IMG/VR virus record: IMGVR_UViG_3300042558_004148
Span: 143,416 to 207,415 of that record
Direction: 5' to 3' (one strand)
Length of the DNA: 64,000 bases
Origin: a virus
A model generated the notes under the pieces. The model was not told where the DNA came from. It did no database searches and saw nothing but the letters and a program-made list of their open reading frames with translations. The position numbers were made by a program, and so were the translations under genes. Shown in pieces: positions 24,779-32,874 of the stretch. The number at the start of each line of letters is the position of its first letter. The first letter of the stretch is position 1.

Positions 24779-25633
24779 ATGAAAACAAACAAAACAATGC
24801 AGGGGCTAAATTCTCCTGAAGCTTGGGTAGCCGTAGCCAGCAATAGACAAAAAATATACGGAGCAAACGAGGATCTGGTTTACCTTGACGATAACCAGGA
24901 ATTTCAGATTGAGTTATTTAATCCAACATCTGAAAAATACCTAGCTAAAATTTATCTTAATGATAAATTGATTAGCAACACTGGCTTAGTTCTTAAGCCG
25001 GGACAGAGATACTTCCTTGATAGATACCTGGACGAAAAGAAGAAATTCTTATTTTCAACCTATGAGGTAGATTCGTCTGATGAAGTAAAGGCTGCAATCA
25101 GAAATAATGGTAAGGTTAAGGTTGAGTTCTTTAAGGAGATACCAGTATTCAATAATCCGATCTCTATTAATACCGGGACTGCAATATTCACCCAATATCC
25201 AACAAATCCGTGGTACGGTGGAAGCTGGGGTGGAAGTTTTGGCGGGAATGTTTATTGTGGTACAACACTATCCGGTACAACGGGTACAACTTTTACCACG
25301 ACCTCTGCCGCTAATAATAACATATCTTTTACATCATCTCTTTCCTCAGGGAATACCGCTTATTATAGCTCTCCTGTAGCTGGATCTGCTAATGTATCAG
25401 GAACTTTAGAAACCGGTATGGTAGAGAAGGGAAGTAAATCGGATCAGTCTTTTGGTAATGATAGCGGATCTTATTCTCTGTACAGCTCATACACTAGTGA
25501 ATATCAAATATTACCAAGATCCACTAAGCCAGTAGAGGTATCTGAAATCAGATCATACTGCACAGGCTGTGGAACAAGAATGAAAAAGAAAACATGGAAA
25601 TTCTGTCCAAACTGCGGAGAATCCATGGAATAA
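24779..25633 (+). CDS. hypothetical protein with C-terminal zinc ribbon
   Basis: From ATG 24779 the protein has 284 residues; an in-frame ATG at 24740 would add 13 but lies inside the structured leader. The N-terminal 110 residues form a beta-rich domain (EFQIELFNPTSEKYLAKIYL, LVLKPGQRYFLDRYLDE) seen in other large-phage hypothetical proteins. A Gly/Ser/Thr/Asn-rich low-complexity middle (about 135-235) follows, then a zinc ribbon SYCTGCGTRMKKKT...FCPNCGESME. The architecture suggests an abundant structural or surface-exposed protein; function unknown. Confidence 0.75.
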   Translation: MKTNKTMQGLNSPEAWVAVASNRQKIYGANEDLVYLDDNQEFQIELFNPTSEKYLAKIYLNDKLISNTGLVLKPGQRYFLDRYLDEKKKFLFSTYEVDSSDEVKAAIRNNGKVKVEFFKEIPVFNNPISINTGTAIFTQYPTNPWYGGSWGGSFGGNVYCGTTLSGTTGTTFTTTSAANNNISFTSSLSSGNTAYYSSPVAGSANVSGTLETGMVEKGSKSDQSFGNDSGSYSLYSSYTSEYQILPRSTKPVEVSEIRSYCTGCGTRMKKKTWKFCPNCGESME

Positions 25634-25645
25634 TAAATTAATTTA

Positions 25646-25676
25646 ATTCGGAAGGCACCCTTTTATTCAACCGAAT
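25646..25676 (+). terminator. 3' hairpin presenting complement of the leader
   Basis: ATTCGG and CCGAAT form a 6-bp stem enclosing a 19-base loop that contains AAGGCACCCTT, the complement of the leader at 24680-24690. It may act as terminator or in a loop-leader interaction. A strong T run is absent. Confidence 0.4.
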
Positions 25677-25706
25677 ATAAAATTATAATATAGGGTTAAT
25701 ACTGAT

Positions 25707-25714
25707 GATATATA
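25707..25714 (+). promoter_or_regulatory. putative late promoter element GATATATA
   Basis: GATATATAGG lies 17 bases before the ATG of the secreted nuclease gene. Confidence 0.5.
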
Positions 25715-25731
25715 GGCTAAAACAATTTTAA

Positions 25732-26331
25732 ATGAAAGCCAAAACGTTATTATTATTAACCCTATTATTTTCAACCAATCTTTTATTTTCTCAGGTTCTT
25801 AGGGATTCGGTTAAAGTTAAAACTGATATCTATGAGGTTATCTACAGTGAGAAGCTGGAGCAACCAAGATTCATAAAATATGATGTGCTATGTCCCACTG
25901 GAACAGCATCTAGAGCTGGTATGGACTTCTATACCAACGACAGTATAAAAACCTCAGACAATCTGGATTATGTCAAAAATCTGTACGATAAAGGACATCT
26001 AGCACCCGCTGCTGATTTTAATTGTACCAAAGACATGCTTAAGAAGACATTCAGTTACCTCAATTGCGCATTACAGGATCAATACCTTAACAGAGGAGTT
26101 TGGCGAATCCTTGAAGAATATGAAAGAGAATTAGCTAAAAGCAGTAAAGTTACAGTGACAATAGAATTAGTATTTACCGCAAAATCTAAGAAGCTACCAA
26201 CAGGAGCCACTGTTCCCGACGGATTTTATAAGACGATATACGTCGAAAAAACCAAAAAAGTGTATAAATACTATTTTCCCAACATAAAACCAACCAAACT
26301 CAAATATAGCGACTACTTATTAGGAAACTAA
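25732..26331 (+). CDS. secreted DNA/RNA non-specific endonuclease (NUC1/EndA-like)
   Basis: The 199-residue protein starts with a clear signal peptide (MKAKTLLLLTLLFSTNLLFSQ, cleavage near residue 21). The mature part matches the beta-beta-alpha-metal nuclease family: DKGHLAPAADF corresponds to the DRGH catalytic motif with the general-base His, and SYLNCALQDQYLNRGVW to the metal-binding Asn block. It would cut DNA or RNA in the periplasm or outside the cell. Its own late-type promoter suggests synthesis late in infection. Confidence 0.88.
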   Translation: MKAKTLLLLTLLFSTNLLFSQVLRDSVKVKTDIYEVIYSEKLEQPRFIKYDVLCPTGTASRAGMDFYTNDSIKTSDNLDYVKNLYDKGHLAPAADFNCTKDMLKKTFSYLNCALQDQYLNRGVWRILEEYERELAKSSKVTVTIELVFTAKSKKLPTGATVPDGFYKTIYVEKTKKVYKYYFPNIKPTKLKYSDYLLGN

Positions 26332-26342
26332 TATGGTATACC

Positions 26343-26350
26343 GATATATA
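26343..26350 (+). promoter_or_regulatory. putative late promoter element GATATATA
   Basis: GATATATAAT lies 17 bases before the ATG at 26368, the same spacing as for the preceding gene. Confidence 0.5.
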
Positions 26351-26367
26351 ATAAAAAAAGAAAACCT

Positions 26368-26808
26368 ATGAATAAAATAGCTTCATTCGAAGATTTTAAA
26401 AAATCAAAAGCTGCACCTTCTATTAAGGAGGAGCATGGAGAAGAACATGGTGGTGATCCACAACATTATATGTTCTTTCAGAATCTTGCATCTATCAAAC
26501 ATTATATTGATGAGATTCTTAAAATGGAACCAGAGCAAGTTGATAACATGCTGAAAAATGGGCATGATTGGGCAGCTGATCATATCGCTACATCTAAAGA
26601 TGATATTCAGGAAGTTGCTGAGTGGATTAGAAATGAAATGGAAAATCCAGGTCACGAGGAGGAAAGCGGAGACGACGAACTAGCTGAACCTGAGGTAGAT
26701 AATATCATCGTTAATATCGAGGGTGAAGATGATGATAAGGAAGATGAAGAAGAGGAAGACGACGATGAAGATGAAGATGATGACGAAGAGGAGGAAGAAG
26801 AAGCTTAA
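26368..26808 (+). CDS. acidic-tailed protein with N-terminal FEDF motif
   Basis: The 146-residue protein begins MNKIASFEDFKKSKAAPS, an FEDF-type terminal motif, followed by a helical middle and a C-terminus of about 50 residues almost entirely Asp/Glu. It resembles acidic scaffold or internal head proteins. It has its own late-type promoter and terminator. Confidence 0.72.
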   Translation: MNKIASFEDFKKSKAAPSIKEEHGEEHGGDPQHYMFFQNLASIKHYIDEILKMEPEQVDNMLKNGHDWAADHIATSKDDIQEVAEWIRNEMENPGHEEESGDDELAEPEVDNIIVNIEGEDDDKEDEEEEDDDEDEDDDEEEEEEA

Positions 26809-26822
26809 TCTTTAAAAAATAT

Positions 26823-26859
26823 AAAAAAGGCCGATATCAATCAGATTTCGGCCTTTTTT
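26823..26859 (+). terminator. terminator after acidic FEDF protein
   Basis: AAAAAAGGCCGA pairs with TTCGGCCTTTTTT around a short loop, ending in a T run; usable in both directions. Confidence 0.85.
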
Positions 26860-26907
26860 GTGAAACTAATTAGAGCAAACCGTATATGATTTTAAAATTA
26901 ATATACC

Positions 26908-27543
26908 ATGGAAGTAAATTTCTCCGATTCGTTTGCAAAGAGCCTTAAGAGGTTAACATGGCACGAAAGTAAATTATATAAAACGTATTCGGTATTTCGC
27001 TATGATATACCAAGATTTATCAGGAATGTTTGGAGGTTTAGAAAACCACTGATGAATCACTACTGGTGGGACCATCATTCAACTCTGGAATTTGTAAGAA
27101 TCTCATTGGATCATATGTCAGTTAATCTCGAAGAGAAAGGATTGGAAATAGATAAACCTAGAATGAAAAAGGTTAATGCCATGAGAAGAGCTTCACAGAT
27201 CATTCAAAATTACAACGAGGACAATTACATAGAGATGGCCGAGGCAGAGCTTGGCGAAATTATACATCATCCATGGGAATTCGAAGACGTTGAAGGAAAG
27301 CCTGGGCTTAGTAGATTGGTTGATAAGGATACTGAAGAGGAAAAAATTCATAATAGAAAAGTTTATGATAGAACCAGGGAGATCTCTGAGGCTGAATGGA
27401 AGGAGCTTTGGATCATATTCAGTGGACAAAATCATGATGAATATAAGGAAATATACGAAAAATTAAATGAGGAGGAAAAGAAAGAAGAAAACCACTACTA
27501 CAATTGGTTTGACGGAACCGATATGCGAGGATGGTGGGATTAA
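26908..27543 (+). CDS. hypothetical phage protein
   Basis: The 211-residue protein is rich in aromatic and charged residues, with a His/Trp cluster (MNHYWWDHHSTLEFVRISLDHM, starting near 49) and a long charged helix to the C-terminus. It is not assigned to a family. Its 3' end overlaps the next frame by 77 bases. Confidence 0.7.
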   Translation: MEVNFSDSFAKSLKRLTWHESKLYKTYSVFRYDIPRFIRNVWRFRKPLMNHYWWDHHSTLEFVRISLDHMSVNLEEKGLEIDKPRMKKVNAMRRASQIIQNYNEDNYIEMAEAELGEIIHHPWEFEDVEGKPGLSRLVDKDTEEEKIHNRKVYDRTREISEAEWKELWIIFSGQNHDEYKEIYEKLNEEEKKEENHYYNWFDGTDMRGWWD

Positions 27544-28156
27544 TCCTACCAAAATAAAGCATTCGGAAAAGAGCATACAGAAACTTCTCGAGAGCAGATT
27601 TGATATAAGTAACATTAAATTCGTTGTTTCAAATCTCTACCTATTTAGACATAATTGGGAAAGCGATTTTCTGGTGGTCCAGAGAAATTCTGGATATTGC
27701 TATGAGATAGAGATCAAAATAAGTAGAGCGGATTTCCTTAATGACTCTAAAAAAGTCGATAAACATTCTATATTGAAAGACGGTACATACCTGGTTAAGA
27801 AATATAAATACCGATGGGATAAGGAACTTAATAAAAGTGTTAGCGAACATAATTTCATACCTACAGAATGGAAATTTAGACCTAATAAATTTTATTATTG
27901 TGTACCCGAGGGACTTATTAAACCAGAGGAAGTTCCTGAATATGCCGGACTTATGTACGTTAATGAGTTTGGTGTAACTACAGTAAAGGAGCCAAAATTT
28001 ATTCATAAGGAAAAGCTAGCTCTAGAAAAGCCTCTATGTGATAAATTTTATTATTATTGGAGGAATGAGAAAAATAATAACATCTCGCTAATAAAGGAGA
28101 TTGCTAAATTCAAAAATGAAATTGGTATCCTTAACGAGAAGCTAAATAAAAATTGA
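27467..28156 (+). CDS. MmcB/PD-(D/E)XK-like nuclease-fold protein
   Basis: The protein of up to 229 residues contains SDFLVVQRNSGYCYEIEIKISRADFLND, a PD-(D/E)XK-like pattern (acidic residue, then E-x-K) as in MmcB-type DNA repair nucleases, and a KHSIL...YYCVPEGL region typical of that fold. The only in-frame ATG at 27467 overlaps the upstream gene by 77 bases; a non-ATG start near 27540 (the frame reads ATT AAT there) would remove the overlap and is quite possible. Endonuclease activity is inferred. Confidence 0.65.
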   Translation: MRRKRKKKTTTTIGLTEPICEDGGINPTKIKHSEKSIQKLLESRFDISNIKFVVSNLYLFRHNWESDFLVVQRNSGYCYEIEIKISRADFLNDSKKVDKHSILKDGTYLVKKYKYRWDKELNKSVSEHNFIPTEWKFRPNKFYYCVPEGLIKPEEVPEYAGLMYVNEFGVTTVKEPKFIHKEKLALEKPLCDKFYYYWRNEKNNNISLIKEIAKFKNEIGILNEKLNKN

Positions 28157-28159
28157 TAT

Positions 28160-28573
28160 ATGGAAGATTCAATAATGGAGAGATACGTTTCGTTTATATG
28201 CGAAGAAATACCAGGATCGATGAAAGTCCGTATATCACCTCCACCGCCAAAAGATGATGGTACATTGGGATATAACATAATGCCTAAAATTGGACCCTGG
28301 GTAAATCGTAATGTCGGAATTGAGATTATAGAGAAATACACCAGATCAGCTAAAATAAGACTGTCTTTTGATTCATATACCGACGAATCAATATATTACA
28401 TGTCCAGAAGGAAAGGACCAGAAACTATATTGGATGAGATCCATAATAAGATAGTAAAAATAGTGAATGTTAGATTCAAGGAAGAAGACAGAACTGAAGA
28501 TATTAGAGAAGAATACTCAAAGTTATCTGGTATTTTTGAAAAAATGAAAATAAAAAATAATAAAGATCAGTAG
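28160..28573 (+). CDS. hypothetical protein
   Basis: A 137-residue protein with a Pro-rich turn (ISPPPPKDDG) and an alpha/beta core (VGIEIIEKYTRSAKIRLSFDSYTDESIYY), then a charged C-terminal helix. No family recognised. Operon spacing is 3 bases after the nuclease-fold gene. Confidence 0.65.
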   Translation: MEDSIMERYVSFICEEIPGSMKVRISPPPPKDDGTLGYNIMPKIGPWVNRNVGIEIIEKYTRSAKIRLSFDSYTDESIYYMSRRKGPETILDEIHNKIVKIVNVRFKEEDRTEDIREEYSKLSGIFEKMKIKNNKDQ

Positions 28574-28575
28574 AT

Positions 28576-28803
28576 ATGAAAAAGACAAGAGTAATAGCAG
28601 CCTTAAAAGCTCAGGCATTAGCAGACAGAGAAAAAGCATTAATGGCTTTAGATTTATTGGAGAACCAGGCAGTTGGTATCGGAGATCATACAGCGAATGA
28701 TTTTTTAAAGGATGCCACTGAATCATTACAGTTATTAGCGGAAGCTGAGGATAGACTGGATATGATCAAAAAGTATTTTAGCGGTGGTGAATCTTCTTCC
28801 TAA
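28576..28803 (+). CDS. small helical protein
   Basis: A 75-residue protein, nearly all helix (KAQALADREKALMALDLLEN, ESLQLLAEAEDRLDMIKKY). It starts 2 bases after the previous stop. Unrecognised. Confidence 0.65.
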   Translation: MKKTRVIAALKAQALADREKALMALDLLENQAVGIGDHTANDFLKDATESLQLLAEAEDRLDMIKKYFSGGESSS

Positions 28804-28807
28804 AAAT

Positions 28808-29020
28808 ATGGGGACGTTCATTAAAAAAACTATTTGTAAGATTCGTGGACATAAATATTCCTATAATTTTGGATGGATGCCAACCAAATGTACATGCAAG
28901 AGATGCGGGATGAAATGGAAGACCGTTAATAATCCAGAGTACATTCCAGGTAAATCAAATCCACTAGAGATTGATATTTATACATGGGTAGAGGATGATC
29001 AAAATAGTGTCAATGAGTGA
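28808..29020 (+). CDS. small zinc-binding protein
   Basis: From ATG 28808 the protein has 70 residues: a basic N-terminus (FIKKTICKIRGHKYSYNFG) and CTCKRCGMKW, which together with C and H upstream could bind zinc. The fold resembles phage zinc-finger proteins with CxxCxxxW. An upstream GTG at 28784 lies within the previous gene. Confidence 0.6.
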   Translation: MGTFIKKTICKIRGHKYSYNFGWMPTKCTCKRCGMKWKTVNNPEYIPGKSNPLEIDIYTWVEDDQNSVNE

Positions 29021-29165
29021 AATAAACCTAGTTGAGGAGGAATTATGGGATCACTACAGTGGATTACCAAATCCTCTATGGTATCAATACAAAAAAGAAT
29101 TGGTCAATGAAGAGGATGATACAAGTGATAGTCCTGATTTGGGAAATGATGTTAAAGAGATTTAA
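29013..29165 (+). CDS. small acidic protein (50 aa)
   Basis: ATG 29013 to TAA 29163-29165 encodes MSEINLVEEELWDHYSGLPN... and an acidic tail. It overlaps the previous gene by 8 bases in the manner of other pairs here. Confidence 0.55.
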   Translation: MSEINLVEEELWDHYSGLPNPLWYQYKKELVNEEDDTSDSPDLGNDVKEI

Positions 29166-29183
29166 ACGAAGAAAGAAAAGTAT

Positions 29184-29378
29184 ATGGGAATTGTAAATAA
29201 AATAAAGGAGCATGTTCGTGTTTTATTTTCGGTGGAAGATTCAAATTATGATTTTGTGTCTGTTCTTAATGATGAGAGTGGCTATGAATTTATTAGCTGC
29301 GAAAGAATTGAAAATGTAACTAATTCTAGCTGGCCTAAATGGTCAATTATTATAAACTATAAAAGATATAAGAAATGA
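29184..29378 (+). CDS. small hypothetical protein
   Basis: A 64-residue protein with a beta-like core (DFVSVLNDESGYEFISCERI...WPKWSIIINYKRY). Its last codon overlaps the thyA ATG by 4 bases (AAATGA). Unrecognised. Confidence 0.55.
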   Translation: MGIVNKIKEHVRVLFSVEDSNYDFVSVLNDESGYEFISCERIENVTNSSWPKWSIIINYKRYKK

Positions 29379-30595
29379 ATAGGTTGGACAAACAATACCA
29401 AGAACTCCTACAGGATATTCTCGATAATGGGGTAACAAAAGGTGATAGAACCGGAACTGGAACAATCTCAGTATTCGGAAGACAAATCAGACACAAAATG
29501 TCAGAAGGATTCCCTTTACTTACAACCAAAAAAATGCCATGGAAAACAATCGTAACAGAATTACTTTGGTTCTTACGCGGTGATACAAACATCAAATTCC
29601 TTGTTGATAATAATTGTCATATTTGGGATGGTGATGCTTATAAGAATTATAAATTAAAAGCAGAGGGTTCTTCCACTTATAGTAAAATGTCAGAAAAAGA
29701 ATTTATTCAATGGATTAAAATGGATAAAGCATTTGCTGCAGAATGGGGAGAATTAGGTCCAATTTATGGTAGGCAGTGGAGACAATGGGGAGGATTACAA
29801 GATTTAACAGATGACAGTAAACCTATCTATTTAGACCAAATCCAAAATCTAATTAACGATCTTAAAACAAACCCAGATTCTAGACGATTAATGGTTAATG
29901 CTTGGAATGTTGGAGAATTAGACCAAATGGTTTTACCACCTTGTCATTATGGGTTTCAAGTTTATACAAGAGAGTTGAGTTTGAATGAAAGAGGTGAATT
30001 GTTTAGAAAAACATATCCAAACAAATCCGTTGATGACTTCAAACCAAATGGAATGGAAATACAATCAATGACACACCAATTAGACACGAGATACACTAAT
30101 GCAAATATTCCAAAAAGAACAATCTCTCTAATATGGAATCAACGTTCAGTAGATACATTCTTAGGTTTACCCTTTAACATTGCTTCTTATGGTTTGTTAT
30201 TAGAAATCATTGCTAGGGAAGTTAACATGGTTCCTGATGAATTGATTGGAAATCTTGGTGATGTTCACTTATATTCAAATCATATTGAACAAGCAGAGGA
30301 ACAGATTGGACGAGATTTAACTGATGAGGAGAGATATAATATTTGGTTTAATAATAATTACGAAACAGGAATGGAAAGATATTTTAATCCAAATGATTTA
30401 CCGGATTTTGATAATGACTATTATACTTCAACGCCAAAAAGAACAAGAGAACCATATCTATTACCCACATTACAAATCATGGATTATGATTCGGGACTTA
30501 CAATCTTAGGAAGCATGGAAAACTGGGGATCTGATGATTTTGTTATCAAAAACTATCAATCACATACCGCAATTAAAGCACCCTTAAGTAACTAA
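29375..30595 (+). CDS. thyA: thymidylate synthase, long form with insertions
   Basis: The 406-residue protein is a canonical ThyA with all landmarks: GDRTGTGTISVFG, PLLTTKKMPWKTIVTELLWF, GPIYGRQWRQWGG, SRRLMVNAWN, the nucleophile in LPPCHYGFQVY, RSVDTFLGLPFNIASY with the base-reading Asn, and NLGDVHLYSNH. It makes dTMP from dUMP. Insertions after QVY (about 30 residues) and near the C-terminus (DLTDEERYNIWFNNNYETGM region) lengthen it beyond the usual 264-316. Codon use (Ile mostly ATT/ATC, few ATA) differs from neighbouring genes, suggesting recent acquisition from a bacterium. Confidence 0.97.
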   Translation: MNRLDKQYQELLQDILDNGVTKGDRTGTGTISVFGRQIRHKMSEGFPLLTTKKMPWKTIVTELLWFLRGDTNIKFLVDNNCHIWDGDAYKNYKLKAEGSSTYSKMSEKEFIQWIKMDKAFAAEWGELGPIYGRQWRQWGGLQDLTDDSKPIYLDQIQNLINDLKTNPDSRRLMVNAWNVGELDQMVLPPCHYGFQVYTRELSLNERGELFRKTYPNKSVDDFKPNGMEIQSMTHQLDTRYTNANIPKRTISLIWNQRSVDTFLGLPFNIASYGLLLEIIAREVNMVPDELIGNLGDVHLYSNHIEQAEEQIGRDLTDEERYNIWFNNNYETGMERYFNPNDLPDFDNDYYTSTPKRTREPYLLPTLQIMDYDSGLTILGSMENWGSDDFVIKNYQSHTAIKAPLSN

Positions 30596-30609
30596 AAATA
30601 ATATAGCAT

Positions 30610-30831
30610 ATGAGCGTAGAAGAAACCATGGAGCTTGTTTTGAAATCATCAAATTCCAATCCATATAGTGGTAGATTATCAAAATTGGATAACTATATAG
30701 CAGCAATTGAATTATCGGAGCTCTGTAAACATTTTGCTAAAAAAGGACAAATTGAAGAAGCCATGAATTTGGATGCAGCTCATTGGGACGAAGTTATTGG
30801 TAGACTTAAATCACAACAAATAAAAATATAA
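30610..30831 (+). CDS. small hypothetical protein
   Basis: A 73-residue helical protein (AAIELSELCKHFAKKGQIEEAMNL). It starts 14 bases after thyA. Unrecognised. Confidence 0.6.
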   Translation: MSVEETMELVLKSSNSNPYSGRLSKLDNYIAAIELSELCKHFAKKGQIEEAMNLDAAHWDEVIGRLKSQQIKI

Positions 30832-30834
30832 GCA

Positions 30835-31227
30835 ATGGCACAAAAGATGGCAAAATATTATAATGAAGAAATAAGGGAATTAATAAGAGAATCGATTAAG
30901 ACTAAATCTGCTGGTAATAAAAAATCAGATTTCGGTAAATTTAGTACCGATGTGAGATTAAACGAAAAATACTACAAAGGTAACAAGGGATGGGAAATAT
31001 CAGAAAGCCCTAATAACAAAATCGTAGAGGATAAGTCTAGCAAGGATTCGATATTAAATCATCTTTTTATCTATGATATTACTACGAAATTGGTTTTATT
31101 AGGTACTGAATTATTAGGCTCTGCTATAAAAAATGTTTATAAAAGTATCAGAAACTCGGAAGCTAAACCATCAAATATACAATTGAATAAATTAGAGGAA
31201 GTTAAATCTGCTATAAAAACAAAATAA
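30835..31227 (+). CDS. hypothetical protein
   Basis: A 130-residue, Lys-rich protein with a hydrophobic C-terminal helix (LNHLFIYDITTKLVLLGTELLGSAI, about 80-104) that could be membrane-associated. No family recognised. Confidence 0.6.
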   Translation: MAQKMAKYYNEEIRELIRESIKTKSAGNKKSDFGKFSTDVRLNEKYYKGNKGWEISESPNNKIVEDKSSKDSILNHLFIYDITTKLVLLGTELLGSAIKNVYKSIRNSEAKPSNIQLNKLEEVKSAIKTK

Positions 31228-31228
31228 T

Positions 31229-31675
31229 ATGATACTGGACATTTTTAAGAAAAAAAAATCAGTTGGATCATCCGGAGAGATGGAAGAGATAGCATCCGTA
31301 ATAAAAACTAAAATACCAAAAAATCATAAACATGATACACCTACATTCATTAAGAGTAATACAATAGGTGGTCAGTTTAATGACATGCCCATTGGTGACC
31401 GCAAAAACTTTAGTTGTAGCTCCGGATTTAAGAGTATGTCATGTAATATAGGAATTAGAAATTCCTGCTCAAGTTATATTGGGGTTCCTAGCGAAATAAA
31501 GGCCAAATTACTACGACACCCAATAATAATAATTGACAGCAAGGACGTAATAGATTTACCCGGATTTAGTTATATAGGAAATTCCATGGCTGATGGTAAT
31601 TCAATGTACCACTACATTAACGGTGATCTGAAACAACTGATAAAAATGGGATATAATTATGAGGAATTAATCTAA
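31229..31675 (+). CDS. hypothetical protein, Ser/Cys-rich
   Basis: A 148-residue protein with a Cys/Ser/Asn-rich middle (NFSCSSGFKSMSCNIGIRNS) and a C-terminal alpha/beta segment. Cysteines at about 69, 78, 86 could bind a metal. Starts 1 base after the previous stop. Confidence 0.6.
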   Translation: MILDIFKKKKSVGSSGEMEEIASVIKTKIPKNHKHDTPTFIKSNTIGGQFNDMPIGDRKNFSCSSGFKSMSCNIGIRNSCSSYIGVPSEIKAKLLRHPIIIIDSKDVIDLPGFSYIGNSMADGNSMYHYINGDLKQLIKMGYNYEELI

Positions 31676-31681
31676 AGAATC

Positions 31682-31810
31682 ATGAAATTTATAAAATCTT
31701 TAAATTGGCAGGCAATAATAGTTTGGATAGTGATATTCTCAATAAGTTATCTACTTGGTAGATTATGGATAGCTCCACTGTTTAAATTTATATCGGATAG
31801 TATAAATTAA
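31682..31810 (+). CDS. small single-pass membrane protein (42 aa)
   Basis: ATG 31682 to TAA 31808-31810 encodes MKFIKSLNWQ then AIIVWIVIFSISYLLG, a membrane helix. It overlaps the convergent gene at 31807 by 4 bases. Confidence 0.55.
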   Translation: MKFIKSLNWQAIIVWIVIFSISYLLGRLWIAPLFKFISDSIN

Positions 31811-32025
31811 TATTGATTTCTATCAGGAAACATCGGATCAGGAAGTATTTCATGATCCTTTTTATTTTTTAGATATTCCATCGCGGTTCTACCTAATTGC
31901 TCCTCAAATGAAGGAAGACTATAGTCCAAATTACATGATCCCTCTGAACTTGAATTTGAGATACCAGGATTCATGGCTTCCAACCTTTTTATTATATGAT
32001 CTAAATATTCCTTACTTGGCTTCAT
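31807..32025 (-). CDS. small hypothetical protein on minus strand
   Basis: A 72-residue protein (MKPSKEYLDHIIKRLEAMNP...) supported by a late-type element GGATATATAAT reading on its own strand at 32030-32038, 5 bases before its ATG. It faces the opposite way to its neighbours and ends convergent with the small membrane protein. Unrecognised. Confidence 0.55.
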   Translation of the reverse strand: MKPSKEYLDHIIKRLEAMNPGISNSSSEGSCNLDYSLPSFEEQLGRTAMEYLKNKKDHEILPDPMFPDRNQY

Positions 32026-32029
32026 TTAT

Positions 32030-32037
32030 TATATATC
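32030..32037 (-). promoter_or_regulatory. putative late promoter element GATATATA (minus)
   Basis: Read on the minus strand this is GATATATA followed by AT and the ATG at 32025. It lies back to back with an early-type promoter on the + strand at 32045-32072. Confidence 0.45.
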
Positions 32038-32044
32038 CAATTTT

Positions 32045-32072
32045 TTTATACCGTATCTAATGATTATATTTG
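32045..32072 (+). promoter_or_regulatory. putative early promoter (CCG-N11-TATATTTG)
   Basis: A T tract, CCG at 32051-32053 and TATATTTG at 32065-32072 follow the early-type spacing. The operon starting at 32136 lies about 60 bases downstream. Confidence 0.6.
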
Positions 32073-32135
32073 CATACTAATAAATAGGAAAGCGAAACAA
32101 AAACTATAAAGTCCCTTTAATAATAAAAAGATAAC

Positions 32136-32606
32136 ATGGAATATTCCAGATTTGCAGAGATTATATTAAGACTCAAAAAACAGCAAGAAAAATCTGATGC
32201 AGCTTATAAATTGAAGATAGATCTGATAGACTTTAATGACGATCTAAATCGTATAATAGATATACTGATCAGAGAGGTTTATGGTGACGAAGGATATGAT
32301 TGGTTTAGTTGGTTTTGTTACGAGAGTGACTTTGGAGAGAAAGATTGGAGTCTATTTCCATGCTATAAAATGATCGATGGTAAGATGGTTAAGATCCATG
32401 AGGAAGGGGAAATAAGATATGGAGCAAGTGACGAGGATGGGAATCCAATATGTCATTCAGTCGAATCCACATGGGAGTATCTCGAGACAAATTATTCGAA
32501 TAACAAAAAGAAAACAAATAAACCAAAGAAAGGTGAATCCATATGGGAAGACCTTGCTAAGGATTTTGGAACAGATAATAAAAACAAAGGAAAGAAAGAT
32601 GAATAA
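32136..32606 (+). CDS. hypothetical protein
   Basis: A 156-residue protein with an N-terminal helical part, an aromatic-rich core (DEGYDWFSWFCYESDFGEKD) and a Lys-rich tail. The core is the sort of Trp/Asp-rich fold common in uncharacterised phage proteins. It overlaps the next gene by 8 bases. Confidence 0.6.
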   Translation: MEYSRFAEIILRLKKQQEKSDAAYKLKIDLIDFNDDLNRIIDILIREVYGDEGYDWFSWFCYESDFGEKDWSLFPCYKMIDGKMVKIHEEGEIRYGASDEDGNPICHSVESTWEYLETNYSNNKKKTNKPKKGESIWEDLAKDFGTDNKNKGKKDE

Positions 32607-32874
32607 GACTCTAACTATTTTTTTAATCACTATCTCTACTGTGGCATATTCACAAAGGAGAGAAACACCTCAAGCACCAGTAAAGTTTGCTGATTTTGCA
32701 TATGCAACCGAATCTAGGGACACGCTCTTCCTTGCGGAGAATGATCCAAGTTCCATCAATACGATGAAGGTCTGGAATGCTGATCCCGAATGGAACGGAA
32801 CAAATCCGGTTATTATTATGATACCGCAGGTTGATCTTGACAGAAAAAAGAAGGCTCTTTTGCCAAAATATTAA
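32599..32874 (+). CDS. exported hypothetical protein
   Basis: From ATG 32599 the 91-residue protein begins with a signal peptide (MNKTLTIFLITISTVAYSQ) and continues with a short periplasmic domain (FADFAYATESRDTLFLAEN). It belongs to an early-type operon. Exported early phage proteins often modify the envelope or block superinfection; here that is inference. Confidence 0.6.
   Translation: MNKTLTIFLITISTVAYSQRRETPQAPVKFADFAYATESRDTLFLAENDPSSINTMKVWNADPEWNGTNPVIIMIPQVDLDRKKKALLPKY

Noticed and set aside
25107-25379. 90-aa ORF inside the zinc-ribbon gene
   Set aside because: Out-of-frame shadow of the low-complexity region with no start signal of its own.
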